A DNA stretch of 64,000 bases from Prevotella sp. (GCA_017847725.1 JAGAXW010000010.1:62001-126000), one strand, 5' to 3'. Positions 17,340-25,865 are shown, counted from the first letter of the stretch. The notes: generated by a model not told the origin, from the sequence alone. Made by a program: numbers and translations.

Positions 17340-19733
17340 CTACTGCTCCGGCAGCACGCTGGCGGCATGGACGTACTCGGTGGGCGACATGCCGTAATGC
17401 TGCTTGAAGCAGCGACTGAAATACTTGGGGTCGGTGAATCCGCAGGCGTAAGCCACATCCGCCACGGTGTGGCCGGTGGTGCGCAGCAGCTGGCTGGCGC
17501 GCTTGATGCGGGCCTCGCGCAACAGGTCTTGTGGCGTAATGCCCATGGCCTGCTTCAGTTTGCGCTGCAGGCCGGAGCGACTGGTGGCGGCGGCGGCGGC
17601 CATATCCCCCACACTGGCATCGCTGTTGGAGATGTTCTCCTCGATAAACAGCATGACCCGTTGCAGCATGGGGTCTTCTTTTTCTGTCTGTGGGCTGGCG
17701 GCTATTGGTTGTTGGGACTTGTCGGTCTCTATCAGTGCCAGATACTTCTCCAGCGTTTCACGCTGCTGCCGCTTGATACGCCTAATATATAAATAGGTGT
17801 AGGCGATGGCGGCAACAGCACCCATGAGGAGCAGTGCGATGAGCAGCCGCCCCCATATGGACTCCCAGAAGGTGGGCAGCACGATGATGGTGAGCCGCCG
17901 GGTGTTGTCGGTCCACTGCCCTTCCGAGTCGGTAGACCGTATCTCCAGCTGATAGGTGCCTGGCGACAGGTCGAGCAAGGTGGCCGAGCGGTCGCGACCG
18001 ATGTAGTTCCACTGCTCACCGGGCAGCAGGCGGAAGGCATAGCTGATGCGCTCGGGCGCACAATAATCGATAGCTGCAAAGCGCACGGTGACGCTGCGCT
18101 CGCCGGGCTGTAGCGTCAAGGTGTCGATAGCGGCTACGGCCAGCATGTCAGCACCCCCTTGTATGCTGATACTTGTCAGCACCACAGTAGGCTGGTAAGC
18201 CGGGCGGAACATCTGTTTGACAGAGGTGACGAAAGCACCGTCTTGCAGTCCGAACAGCCAGCGGCGTCCGCTGAGCTGCAGCGGATGGGCGTCACTGAAG
18301 CGATAGTCGGCATGGAAGTAGCGGTTGTCCAGTTGCCGGAAACGGCCACTACTGTCAATCAGTCCCACCAAATGGCTGCTGACGGCCATGGTGCGCTGCT
18401 CGTCCATCGCCGTCATCGACAGCACGACATCGCTGGGCAGCAGATGATTGTCGGCGGTGAAATGGCTGAATACGAGGGTGTCGGCCAACAGGTTGCTGCT
18501 CTCCACGCGGTTGATGCCACCGCTCTCTGTGCTGACCAGGAGGCGACCCTGCGGGTCGTAGACGATGTCCATCGTGGCGCTGCTGCTCAGGCTCTCCACG
18601 CGATTGGGCTCTCGCTGGTGACGACGGAACACCATCTGGTCGGCCTGCTGCTCCAGTTGAGCGATGACAAGACCTTCGGTGGTAGCCGCCATCAGGATGC
18701 GGTCGTCGGCTGTGAACTGTAGATAACGCACACGCTGGCACACCTCTTTCGGATAGCCTTTCGGCACGCTGAAGCGTGGCACGTCGGCCTGTGGCTCAGC
18801 AGTATAGCACAGTCCGCCGCCCAGCGTCGCCACCCAGAGGCGGCCCTGACGGTCTTCTGCGACATGGTAGACGTTCTGACTGGGTAAGGTAGCCGTCAGG
18901 TGGTCTATGCGGAACCGACCGGCTGCCGTCTCCTGCAGCCGGTACAATCCGTCGGGCTTGGTGCCGAGCCACAGCGTACCGCTCTTCGACTGGTACATAC
19001 AATAGACTGCCGCACCAAAACGGGTGTAACCCTGATGGAGCAGACCGTCGGCTCCCAAATAGCCTATCAGGCGGTCGTCGGCAGCGGAATATACGCGTAC
19101 GGCAGCGTCACCCTTGGTGGCTATCCAATAGCGCCCCTGACGGTCGCTGAACAGGCACTTCACCTCCGACCGCGGGGTGATGTCAAGACGGTGGGTATTC
19201 TGCTCTGAACGTATCTCCTTGCGGATGCCCGTACCGCCAAGGGTCCAGCGATTGCCCTGTCGGTCGGTATAATAAAAGTTCGTCAGCTGTCCGTCGCCCC
19301 TGAGCGCCTGACTCATGCGGTAGCGCTTGATGTCATTGGCGGCCTGTGCGGCTTCGTCGGCTGTCAGACGGCTGAAAGTGTAGGTTCGGGTGTCAAACAG
19401 ATAGTAGTCGTCGTCACCTACGCGACAGATTATCTGACCGTCGGGCCTGAGGGCGATGTCACGGAAGCGGTCGGTAGTCATCTGACAACCGTCGCCCACC
19501 TTCGACTTGACGGTCACAAAGTCGTAGCCGTCGTAGCGGCACAGTCCGTTCCATGTGGCAAACCACATGAAGCCCTGCTTATCCTGCAACAACTGGGTGG
19601 CATGGCCGTGGGGCACTCCGTCTTCTTCGTCATACACCACGACATGACTGTACGACTGGGCTGTAGCTACGATCTGCCACACCCACCCTACTGCAATGAT
19701 GAAAAACAGCCTCATCATATCTTTCTGATTCAT
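17340..19733 (-). CDS. Membrane sensor with beta-propeller, Y_Y_Y domain and C-terminal AraC domain, no kinase
   Basis: The 797-residue protein has an N-terminal signal/anchor and then ~520 residues of two-component-regulator propeller repeats (GFMWFATWNGLCRYDGYDFV, GTLWLGTKPDGLYRL, GRLWVATLGGGL). A Y_Y_Y domain follows (APERISYAFRLLPGEQWNYIG ... LSPGTYQLEIRSTDSEGQW), then one membrane span near residues 625-650. After a ~40-residue linker comes an AraC/XylS domain (SDASVGDMAAAAATSRSGLQRKLKQ ... VADVAYACGFTDPKYFSRCFK). Hybrid two-component sensors of Bacteroides have kinase and receiver domains between the span and the AraC part; here neither is present. Signalling must be direct, with the DNA-binding domain held at the membrane. 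It is 6 nt downstream of the symporter gene and 178 nt upstream of the esterase, so pectin-fragment sensing is the natural inference. The whole sequence is in one frame. Confidence 0.88.
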   Translation of the reverse strand: MNQKDMMRLFFIIAVGWVWQIVATAQSYSHVVVYDEEDGVPHGHATQLLQDKQGFMWFATWNGLCRYDGYDFVTVKSKVGDGCQMTTDRFRDIALRPDGQIICRVGDDDYYLFDTRTYTFSRLTADEAAQAANDIKRYRMSQALRGDGQLTNFYYTDRQGNRWTLGGTGIRKEIRSEQNTHRLDITPRSEVKCLFSDRQGRYWIATKGDAAVRVYSAADDRLIGYLGADGLLHQGYTRFGAAVYCMYQSKSGTLWLGTKPDGLYRLQETAAGRFRIDHLTATLPSQNVYHVAEDRQGRLWVATLGGGLCYTAEPQADVPRFSVPKGYPKEVCQRVRYLQFTADDRILMAATTEGLVIAQLEQQADQMVFRRHQREPNRVESLSSSATMDIVYDPQGRLLVSTESGGINRVESSNLLADTLVFSHFTADNHLLPSDVVLSMTAMDEQRTMAVSSHLVGLIDSSGRFRQLDNRYFHADYRFSDAHPLQLSGRRWLFGLQDGAFVTSVKQMFRPAYQPTVVLTSISIQGGADMLAVAAIDTLTLQPGERSVTVRFAAIDYCAPERISYAFRLLPGEQWNYIGRDRSATLLDLSPGTYQLEIRSTDSEGQWTDNTRRLTIIVLPTFWESIWGRLLIALLLMGAVAAIAYTYLYIRRIKRQQRETLEKYLALIETDKSQQPIAASPQTEKEDPMLQRVMLFIEENISNSDASVGDMAAAAATSRSGLQRKLKQAMGITPQDLLREARIKRASQLLRTTGHTVADVAYACGFTDPKYFSRCFKQHYGMSPTEYVHAASVLPEQ

Positions 19734-19739
19734 TTCGTT

Positions 19740-21098
19740 CTACTCGTCGGCCATCGTATCGTCAAGACGGTCGGCCCAAAGATATTTCTGTGTCTCCTTT
19801 GCCACTACTCCACTGAGCAGCAAGAGTGCTACCAGATTAGGTATGGCCATCAGCGCATTCATACAGTCTGCTATATTCCAGATGATGTCCAGATTGATAA
19901 TGCTTCCAAAGAAGAGGGCAACAATATAGAGGATGCGGTAGAAACGGTTGATACGGTGACCCTCAATATAGTTGACAGCGCTCTCGCCATAGTAGCTCCA
20001 GCCTAAAATGGTGCTAAAGGCAAAGGTAAGTATGCCGAAGGTGAGCAGCGGAGCACCCACATAGGGAATCTTGGAGAAGGCTACACGCGTCAGGGCGGCA
20101 CCGTCGGCATAGGTAATGTCCGGATAGGCTAAGATGCTGCTGACGAGCACCAGGCCCGTCATGGCACAGATGACAACCGTGTCCCAAAAGGTGCCGGTGC
20201 TGGAAACAAGGGCCTGCCGCACGGGATTGCGCGTCTGTGCGGCAGCCGCCACGATGGGCGCCGAACCCATGCCGCTCTCGTTGGAGAACAGGCCGCGGGC
20301 AATACCATAACGGGCTGCCATCATGACGGTGGCACCGACAAAGCCGCCTCCGGCGGCCGACGGATTGAAGGCGGACTGGACGATGAGGCGCACGGCGGGC
20401 CATACGAACTGGCTGTTCATGCAGAGAATGACGATGCACCCCACGACATAGAACAGCGCCATGAAGGGCACGAGAAACGTACAGACACGGGCGATGGCCC
20501 TGACACCGCCCAGCACCACACACGCCGTGAGGACGCAGACAAACACGCCCACGACCCATGTGGGGATGCCGAAGGTCTCGTTGGTCAGCAGGGCTATGGA
20601 GTTGGCCTGTACCGTACAGCCGATGCCAAACGAGGCCAGGGCGGTGAAAACGGCAAAAAGAAGGGCAAGATGACGCATGCCCAGGCCACGCTCCAGCGCA
20701 TACATCGGACCACCATAGGTGCGGCCGTCGGCCGCACGGACCCGGTACTTCACCGCCAGCAGGCCCTCGGCATACTTGGTGGACATGCCGAAGATGCCGG
20801 TCAGCCAGCACCACAGCACAGCGCCGGGACCGCCCAAGGCTACGGCCGTGGCTACGCCGACGATATTGCCGGTGCCTATCGTGGCGGCCAGCGCCGTGGT
20901 CAACGCGCCAAACTGGCTGACGTCGCCCTGGGCGCCAGGGTCTTTCTGCACCGATAGGCGGATGCCAGTCAGCAACTTGCGCTGGGGGATGCGCAGCCGA
21001 AAGGTCAGGAAGACATGCGTTCCTAACAACAGTATAATCATGGGCCAGCCCCAAAGGAAGTTGCTGAGCTGTGAGAAAAATTCGTTAATTGTATCCAT
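19740..21098 (-). CDS. Sodium:alanine/glycine symporter (AGCS family)
   Basis: Inner-membrane Na+ (or H+)-coupled amino-acid transporter. The 452-residue protein has about ten to eleven hydrophobic spans and the AGCS hallmarks: SQFGALTTALAATIGTGNIVGVATAVALGGPGAVLWCWLTG near residues 61-101, KYAEGLLAVKYR, and FSNESGMGSAPIVAAAAQTR in the C-terminal half. Family substrates are usually alanine or glycine, which cannot be resolved here. The promoter at plus 21118-21149 (minus strand) overlaps the ung promoter. The sensor-AraC gene begins 6 nt after this stop, so the two are probably co-transcribed, an odd pairing with pectin genes. Confidence 0.92.
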   Translation of the reverse strand: MDTINEFFSQLSNFLWGWPMIILLLGTHVFLTFRLRIPQRKLLTGIRLSVQKDPGAQGDVSQFGALTTALAATIGTGNIVGVATAVALGGPGAVLWCWLTGIFGMSTKYAEGLLAVKYRVRAADGRTYGGPMYALERGLGMRHLALLFAVFTALASFGIGCTVQANSIALLTNETFGIPTWVVGVFVCVLTACVVLGGVRAIARVCTFLVPFMALFYVVGCIVILCMNSQFVWPAVRLIVQSAFNPSAAGGGFVGATVMMAARYGIARGLFSNESGMGSAPIVAAAAQTRNPVRQALVSSTGTFWDTVVICAMTGLVLVSSILAYPDITYADGAALTRVAFSKIPYVGAPLLTFGILTFAFSTILGWSYYGESAVNYIEGHRINRFYRILYIVALFFGSIINLDIIWNIADCMNALMAIPNLVALLLLSGVVAKETQKYLWADRLDDTMADE

Positions 21099-21113
21099 AC
21101 TATGTTGCTAATG

Positions 21114-21149
21114 CTTGCAAAGATACGGTATTTTTTGTAATTTTGCAAA
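21114..21149. promoter_or_regulatory. Overlapping divergent promoters for the symporter and ung
   Basis: Minus strand: TTTG (plus CAAA 21146-21149), 20 bp, TATCTTTG (plus 21118-21125), both perfect. Plus strand: CTTG (21114-21117), 20 bp, TAATTTTG (21138-21145). The two promoters share the same 36 bp face to face, so only one polymerase can occupy the site at a time. Confidence 0.75.
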
Positions 21150-21166
21150 TGAAACTACAGAAAGCT

Positions 21167-21832
21167 ATGAACGTACAGATTGAACCGACATGGAAGGAGC
21201 GCCTGGCAGGCGAGTTTGACAAACCGTACTTTCAGCAACTGGCAGAAGCGGTAAGACGCGAGTATGCCAGCGGCACCTGCTATCCGCCAGGCCGCATGAT
21301 ATTCAACGCTTTTAACCTGTGCCCCTTCGACCGCGTGAAGGTGGTCATCATCGGACAGGACCCCTACCACGAGCCCGGACAGGCCCACGGACTGAGTTTC
21401 TCGGTGCAGGACGGCATCCAGTTTCCGCCGTCGCTTCAGAACATCTTCAAGGAAATCAGCAACGACCTGGGTACCCAGATGCCGGCCACGGGCAACCTGA
21501 CGCGATGGGCCGAGCAGGGGGTGCTGCTGCTGAATGCCACACTGACCGTACGCGCCCACATGGCTAACAGCCACGCTGCGCTGGGGTGGCAGCAGTTTAC
21601 GGACGCCGCCATCCGCGTGCTGGCCAACGAGAGGGAGCACCTGGTCTACATGCTGTGGGGCGGATATGCGCGCTCTAAGGCTTACATGATTGACAAGACG
21701 AAAAACCTGGTGCTGGAATCGGTTCACCCCTCACCGCTCTCGGCCAACCGCGGCGGATGGTTTGGCCAACACCAGTTCTCACGCTGCAACGCCTATCTGG
21801 AGAATAACGGAACAACTGCTATCGTATGGTAA
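21167..21832 (+). CDS. ung: Uracil-DNA glycosylase
   Basis: Excises uracil from DNA, the first step of base-excision repair. The protein shows the family-1 catalytic block GQDPYHEPGQAHGLSFSV (Asp acts on water), the uracil-binding LLLNATLTVR segment with its Asn, and HPSPLSANRGGWFGQHQFSR with the catalytic His and Leu-loop. The ATG at 21167 (MNVQIEPTWKERL, 221 residues) fits the family. An upstream ATG at 21149 lies only 4 nt past the -7 box (21138-21145), at or before the transcription start. The gene overlaps the next by 7 nt and is likely co-translated. Confidence 0.93.
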   Translation: MNVQIEPTWKERLAGEFDKPYFQQLAEAVRREYASGTCYPPGRMIFNAFNLCPFDRVKVVIIGQDPYHEPGQAHGLSFSVQDGIQFPPSLQNIFKEISNDLGTQMPATGNLTRWAEQGVLLLNATLTVRAHMANSHAALGWQQFTDAAIRVLANEREHLVYMLWGGYARSKAYMIDKTKNLVLESVHPSPLSANRGGWFGQHQFSRCNAYLENNGTTAIVW

Positions 21833-22440
21833 AAGAGATACCCCCCATCCTGGAAGTCGGAGGCATTCTGATTTCCTCGGAAATACTGACAGAATACTTC
21901 TGCTGCGACTATGAGAAATGCAAAGGCATCTGCTGTGTAGAAGGCGATGCCGGCGCCCCCGTGACCATGGACGAGATAGCTGCCATGGAGGACCGGCTGG
22001 ACGACGTGTGGCCCATGCTGTCGGCCTCGGCACAGAGCGTGATAGACCAACAGGGTGTGGCCTATGCCGACCAGGACGGCGACATGGTGACAAGCATCGT
22101 CCGCGGCAGGGACTGCGTCTTCACCTGCTACGACGGCGACAACTGCCTGTGCGCCCTGGAGCGTGCCTACCGCCAAAAGCCAACGGCCAACGGCCAACAA
22201 CCCTTCATCAAGCCCATCAGCTGTGCCCTCTACCCCATTCGGGAGAAGCGCTTCTCCGGCGGCCTCATCGGCCTCAACTACAACCGGTGGGACGTGTGCC
22301 GCGACGCCATAGAAAAAGGAAGGTCGATTGGCCTTCCTGTATATCGCTTCCTGAAAGAGCCCCTCATCCGCCGATTTGGTGAGGCATGGTACGAGGAACT
22401 GTGCGAGGTGGCTACCCTTTTCGATACTCCGAAGGACTGA
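21826..22440 (+). CDS. DUF3109 family Cys-rich protein
   Basis: The 204-residue protein has the DUF3109 Cys pattern: YFCCDYEKCKGICCVEGD near residues 24-41, then ITSxVxG-like ITSIVRGRDCVFTCYDGDNCLCALE and PISCALYPIR. The Cys residues probably bind a metal or Fe-S cluster; the biological role is unknown. The start ATG overlaps the ung stop by 7 nt. A (GCCAACR)3 heptamer repeat at 22179-22199 inserts PTANGQQP between AYRQK and FIKPISC, a point that is normally short in this family (from memory). The 3' end overlaps the antiparallel AraC gene by 29 bp. Confidence 0.82.
   Translation: MVKEIPPILEVGGILISSEILTEYFCCDYEKCKGICCVEGDAGAPVTMDEIAAMEDRLDDVWPMLSASAQSVIDQQGVAYADQDGDMVTSIVRGRDCVFTCYDGDNCLCALERAYRQKPTANGQQPFIKPISCALYPIREKRFSGGLIGLNYNRWDVCRDAIEKGRSIGLPVYRFLKEPLIRRFGEAWYEELCEVATLFDTPKD
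22179..22199 (+). repeat. Heptamer tandem repeat (GCCAACR)3 inside DUF3109 gene
   Basis: Three tandem copies GCCAACG, GCCAACG, GCCAACA in the coding strand, 21 bp, hence in frame. The same heptamer appears on the coding strand of leuS (53717-53748). Confidence 0.8.
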
Positions 22441-23287
22441 TGCCTACGTGCTCCTTGAAGTATTTGCCAAGGAACGACTGATTGGGGAAGTGCAGGTCCT
22501 TGGCGATTTCCTTGATGCTCTTGGTAGAGTTCTTCAGCTGCACGCGCAACTCCAACACCACATAGTTGTCTATCCACTCATTGGGGGTGCGCTTGCTGAT
22601 TTGCTTGACGACCTCCGACAGGTACTTGGGCGTGATGCAGAGCTGCTGCGCATACCAGCCCACACGGCGCTCTGTGTGGAAATGCTGCTCGAGCAAACCC
22701 ACGAAACGGGCAAAAATGGCCTCGCCACGGCTGGGGGCCTTCTGACGGTTCTGCTCGACTCGCCAGATGACGTTGCTCATGTCGTAGAACATGGCCAGCA
22801 GGAGCGACTTGACGAGGTCGGTGCGATAGTGGTGGTTGGTGTCTGCTATCTTCTCCCGAATGGTCTGGTAGTAGTTGCCATACACCTGTATCTCGCGTGC
22901 CGTGAGCCGCACGACAGGGTTGTTCATAGAAAAGAGCAGCAGCGAAGAGACATTCTTCACGTTCTGCACAAAACTATGGTAGAACTGCGTAGACACCATG
23001 ATGCACAGGCACTCAAAATCGGGCGACGCCATGTAGTTGTCGACGATGTGCCGCTCTGAGATAAAGAGCAGGTCGCCGGGGTGGACGGTCTGCTCGCGGG
23101 TGTCGATGGCATACTGGGCCCTACCCTTCTTGCATAGCGCCATCAGTATGAAGCCTAACCGAGTGGGCTCGTGAGGGATAGGAGCATCGGTGATACGGTC
23201 GGTGAGCACGAGCCCCTCGTCCATATACTGGGCATTACCCCACGTGCGGGCCATCTCAAGGCTTGCGTCCTGAATATCCTTAAGCAT
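22412..23287 (-). CDS. AraC-family transcriptional regulator
   Basis: The 291-residue regulator has an N-terminal cupin-like sensing region (residues ~20-160, e.g. HPGDLLFISERHIVDNY) and a C-terminal pair of helix-turn-helix motifs: VGWYAQQLCITPKYLSEVVKQ and SIKEIAKDLHFPNQSFLGKYFKEHVGISPSEYR. The start is placed at ATG 23287 (MLKDIQDASLEMARTW), which overlaps the gyrB end by 8 nt in an ATGCTTAA arrangement; longer forms would run deep into gyrB. No separate promoter is visible, so it is read through from gyrB by translational coupling. Target genes and ligand are unknown. The 3' end overlaps the DUF3109 gene on the other strand. Confidence 0.85.
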   Translation of the reverse strand: MLKDIQDASLEMARTWGNAQYMDEGLVLTDRITDAPIPHEPTRLGFILMALCKKGRAQYAIDTREQTVHPGDLLFISERHIVDNYMASPDFECLCIMVSTQFYHSFVQNVKNVSSLLLFSMNNPVVRLTAREIQVYGNYYQTIREKIADTNHHYRTDLVKSLLLAMFYDMSNVIWRVEQNRQKAPSRGEAIFARFVGLLEQHFHTERRVGWYAQQLCITPKYLSEVVKQISKRTPNEWIDNYVVLELRVQLKNSTKSIKEIAKDLHFPNQSFLGKYFKEHVGISPSEYRKG

Positions 23288-25250
23288 CGATATTGGCGTA
23301 GGTAGCATTCTTCTCGATGAATACGCGGCGCGGCTCGACGTCATCGCCCATCAGCATGGAGAATATCTCGTCAGCCTGAGCGGCATTCTCAATCGTCACC
23401 TGCTTCAGCAGGCGATTCTCGGGATTCATCGTGGTCTCCCACAGCTGCTCGGGATTCATCTCACCCAGACCTTTGTAGCGCTGCGTGTGCAGGGCCGTGG
23501 CGTTCTCGTCGCCGTCGACGTACTTGTCGATGAAGGCCTGGCGCTGCTGGTCGGTATAGCAGTATTCGGAGAATTTCTTGTAGGTACACTTGTAGAGCGG
23601 CGGCGTGGCGATGTAGAGATGACCACCCTGGATGACCTGCGGCATGAAGCGGTAGAAAAGTGTCATGATGAGCGTGTCGATGTGTGAGCCATCGACGTCG
23701 GCATCGGTCATGATGATAATCTTGTCGTAGCGCAGCTTGTCGATATTGGCCTCGCGGTCGCCCTCGCCGTCGACACCGAAGCGCACACCGATGGACTGGA
23801 TGATGTTCATCACGGACTCGGCCTCGAACACGCGATGCCACTGCACCTTCTCGACATTCAGAATCTTACCGCGCAACGGCAGAATGGCCTGGAAGTGGCG
23901 GTCGCGGCCCTGCTTGGCAGAACCACCTGCGGAGTCACCCTCGACGAGGAATATCTCGCACTCCTTCGGGTCCTTGTTTGAGCAGTCGGCCAGCTTTCCG
24001 GGCAGACCGCCACCCGTCATGGGATTCTTGCGCTGCACGCTCTCACGGGCCTTGCGGGCTGCGATACGGGCCGTTGCGGCCAGCACCACCTTTTCGCAGA
24101 TGAGCTTGGCCTCCTTGGGATGCTCCTCCAGATAATTGGTGAGCGCCTCGCCTACGGCCTGCTGTACGGCACCGGCTACCTCGCTGTTGCCCAGCTTCGT
24201 CTTGGTCTGTCCCTCGAACTGGGGCTCTGCCACCTTGATGGAGATAACGGCTGTCAGGCCCTCGCGGAAGTCCTCGCCGGCAATCTCTATCTTAGCCTTC
24301 TCTATCTGCTTCGAGATGTTGGGGTCAGCATCGGCATATTTCTTCAGCGTGCGCGTAAGTGCCATGCGGAAGCCGACCAGATGGGTACCGCCCTCGATGG
24401 TGTTGATATTGTTGACGTAGGAGTGGATGTTCTCCGAGTAGTCGGTATTGTACATCACGGCTACCTCGATGGGCACACCCTGCTTCTCGGTCTTCAGGTA
24501 GATGACATCGTCGAAGAGGTGGGTGCGGTGGCGGTCGACGTAGCGCACAAACTCCTTCAGTCCCTCCTTGGCGTGGAACACTTCTTCCTTCAGATTGCCC
24601 TCTTCGTCGGGGCGCATATCTCTCAGCGTGATGGTGATACCGGCATTCAGATAGGCCAGTTCGCGCATACGCTTGGCGATAATGTCGTATTTGTATTCGG
24701 TGGTCGTGAAGATGCTACCGTCCGGCCAGAACTGCTGGCGCGTACCCGTCAGCTCAGTGTCGCCGACAATCTTGACATCGTAAAGGGGCTTGCCCTTCTC
24801 GTATTCCTGCTGGTAGATGTGGCCATTGCGGAACACCTGCGACAACATGTGCGTGGAGAGCGCGTTGACACAGCTCACACCAACACCGTGAAGTCCGCCG
24901 GAAACCTTATAGGAGCCTTTGTCAAACTTACCACCGGCATGCAGCACCGTCATCACAACCTCCAGGGCCGACTTGTGCATCTTCTCGTGCTCGTCGACGG
25001 GGATACCACGACCATTGTCCTGAACGGTGATGGAATTGTCTTCGTTGATAGTTACTTCGATATGCGTGCAATAGCCGGCCATGGCCTCGTCGATAGAGTT
25101 GTCGACGGTCTCATTGACCAGATGGTGTAATCCCTTCTCACTGATGTCACCGATGTACATAGCGGGGCGCTTGCGCACAGCCTCCAATCCCTCAAGCACC
25201 TGAATGTTACTCGCGGAATAGTTGTTTTCTTTGTTCAGTTCTTCTGCCAT
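23280..25250 (-). CDS. gyrB: DNA gyrase subunit B
   Basis: ATPase subunit of DNA gyrase, which introduces negative supercoils. The 656 residues are in canonical order: GHKL ATPase with NETVDNSIDEAMAGYC and VQDNGRGIPVD, the second ATP-binding segment SGGLHGVGVSCVNALS, then the TOPRIM part EGDSAGGSAKQGRDRHFQAI and IIMTDADVDGSHI. The C-terminal TOPRIM end QRYKGLGEMNPEQLWETTMNP is present. Length fits Bacteroidales GyrB; ParE is the alternative but less likely, given QRYKGLGEMNPEQLW and the context. Its promoter is at plus 25277-25306, and the rpsT terminator lies just upstream. It carries an AraC gene in tail overlap. Confidence 0.93.
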   Translation of the reverse strand: MAEELNKENNYSASNIQVLEGLEAVRKRPAMYIGDISEKGLHHLVNETVDNSIDEAMAGYCTHIEVTINEDNSITVQDNGRGIPVDEHEKMHKSALEVVMTVLHAGGKFDKGSYKVSGGLHGVGVSCVNALSTHMLSQVFRNGHIYQQEYEKGKPLYDVKIVGDTELTGTRQQFWPDGSIFTTTEYKYDIIAKRMRELAYLNAGITITLRDMRPDEEGNLKEEVFHAKEGLKEFVRYVDRHRTHLFDDVIYLKTEKQGVPIEVAVMYNTDYSENIHSYVNNINTIEGGTHLVGFRMALTRTLKKYADADPNISKQIEKAKIEIAGEDFREGLTAVISIKVAEPQFEGQTKTKLGNSEVAGAVQQAVGEALTNYLEEHPKEAKLICEKVVLAATARIAARKARESVQRKNPMTGGGLPGKLADCSNKDPKECEIFLVEGDSAGGSAKQGRDRHFQAILPLRGKILNVEKVQWHRVFEAESVMNIIQSIGVRFGVDGEGDREANIDKLRYDKIIIMTDADVDGSHIDTLIMTLFYRFMPQVIQGGHLYIATPPLYKCTYKKFSEYCYTDQQRQAFIDKYVDGDENATALHTQRYKGLGEMNPEQLWETTMNPENRLLKQVTIENAAQADEIFSMLMGDDVEPRRVFIEKNATYANIDA

Positions 25251-25276
25251 TGTTTCTAATAGTCCTTAATAGGGTG

Positions 25277-25306
25277 CAAAGATACTAAAAAAAAGTGAGT
25301 TTCAAA
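25277..25306 (-). promoter_or_regulatory. gyrB promoter
   Basis: On the minus strand TTTG (plus CAAA 25303-25306), 18 bp, then TATCTTTG (plus 25277-25284). The spacer is one base shorter than the usual 19-21. The leader to the gyrB ATG is about 23 nt. Confidence 0.65.
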
Positions 25307-25317
25307 CATTTTAAAGC

Positions 25318-25353
25318 ATAAAAAAAGACTGCAATTTGTTAAGAATTGCAGTC
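25318..25353 (-). terminator. rpsT terminator
   Basis: A perfect 10-bp stem GACTGCAATT/AATTGCAGTC with a 7-nt loop (25327-25353) is followed on the minus strand by a run of seven T. It lies 22 nt beyond the rpsT stop and insulates gyrB from the tRNA-Glu/rpsT transcript. Confidence 0.9.
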
Positions 25354-25374
25354 CTCATTATTCCGTGGGTTACT

Positions 25375-25629
25375 TTAGCCCAAACTGTTGATGTGGTTGC
25401 AGAGGCTAGACTTCAGGTTGGCAGCCTTGTTCTTGTGGATGATGTTGGTTTTTGCCAGTTTGTCGAGCATTTTCTGCACTTTGGGATACAGAGCAGCAGC
25501 CTCTTCCTTGTTGGTCATTGCACGCAACTTGCGAACTGCGTTACGCATGGTCTTGGCATAGTAGTGATTGTGCTCTGCCTTCTTCTTGTCCTGACGAATT
25601 CTCTTCAGGGATGACTTGTGATTTGCCAT
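25375..25629 (-). CDS. rpsT: 30S ribosomal protein S20
   Basis: The 84-residue, strongly basic, helical protein [21 protein letters not shown]... is ribosomal protein S20, which binds the 5' domain and helix 44 of 16S rRNA. The sequence is complete, including the typical [22 protein letters not shown] end. It lies 144 nt downstream of tRNA-Glu in the same direction with no promoter of its own visible, so the tRNA and S20 are probably one transcript. The leader contains a 9-bp tandem repeat (AATGTTGTT, 25640-25662) and a GC-rich hairpin near 25690-25725, possible sites for tRNA release or autoregulation (inference). Confidence 0.95.
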   Translation of the reverse strand: MANHKSSLKRIRQDKKKAEHNHYYAKTMRNAVRKLRAMTNKEEAAALYPKVQKMLDKLAKTNIIHKNKAANLKSSLCNHINSLG

Positions 25630-25773
25630 TTTTCTTTTTAATGTTGTTAATGTTGTTAATGTAAAGCTTATGGGTCTTACATCCGAAGATCGCCCTGGGC
25701 GGGCTTTGCGAGCCCTCCGCCACCGCTTCCCCTTGCGGGTAGCACTTGGCTGTGCAGATGGCGGATTTTCAGG

Positions 25774-25845
25774 TAGTCCCTAGGAGAGTCGAACTCCTCT
25801 TTAGAGAATGAAAATCTCTCGTCCTAACCGATAGACGAAGGGACC
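25774..25845 (-). tRNA. tRNA-Glu (UUC)
   Basis: The 72-nt cloverleaf on the minus strand starts GGTCCCTTCGTCTATCGG. The acceptor stem GGTCCCT pairs with AGGGACT (first pair G-U), followed by discriminator A. The anticodon stem-loop is AGA-TTTTCAT-TCT with anticodon TTC, and the T arm is AGGAG-TTCGACT-CTCCT. The 3' CCA is not encoded. It was read as tRNA-Glu from the anticodon and the family sequence. Confidence 0.95.
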
Positions 25846-25865
25846 GTCGCCTTTTTTAGCGGGTG

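Noticed and set aside
20014..21054. 346-residue minus-strand ORF overlapping the symporter gene
   Set aside because: Arg/His/Cys-rich shadow in another frame of the AGCS symporter, which has normal membrane-span and motif structure.
25640..25662. AATGTTGTT tandem repeat upstream of rpsT as a regulatory site
   Set aside because: Only 2.5 copies of a simple AT-rich unit; no support for function beyond leader position, so it is only mentioned in the rpsT entry.
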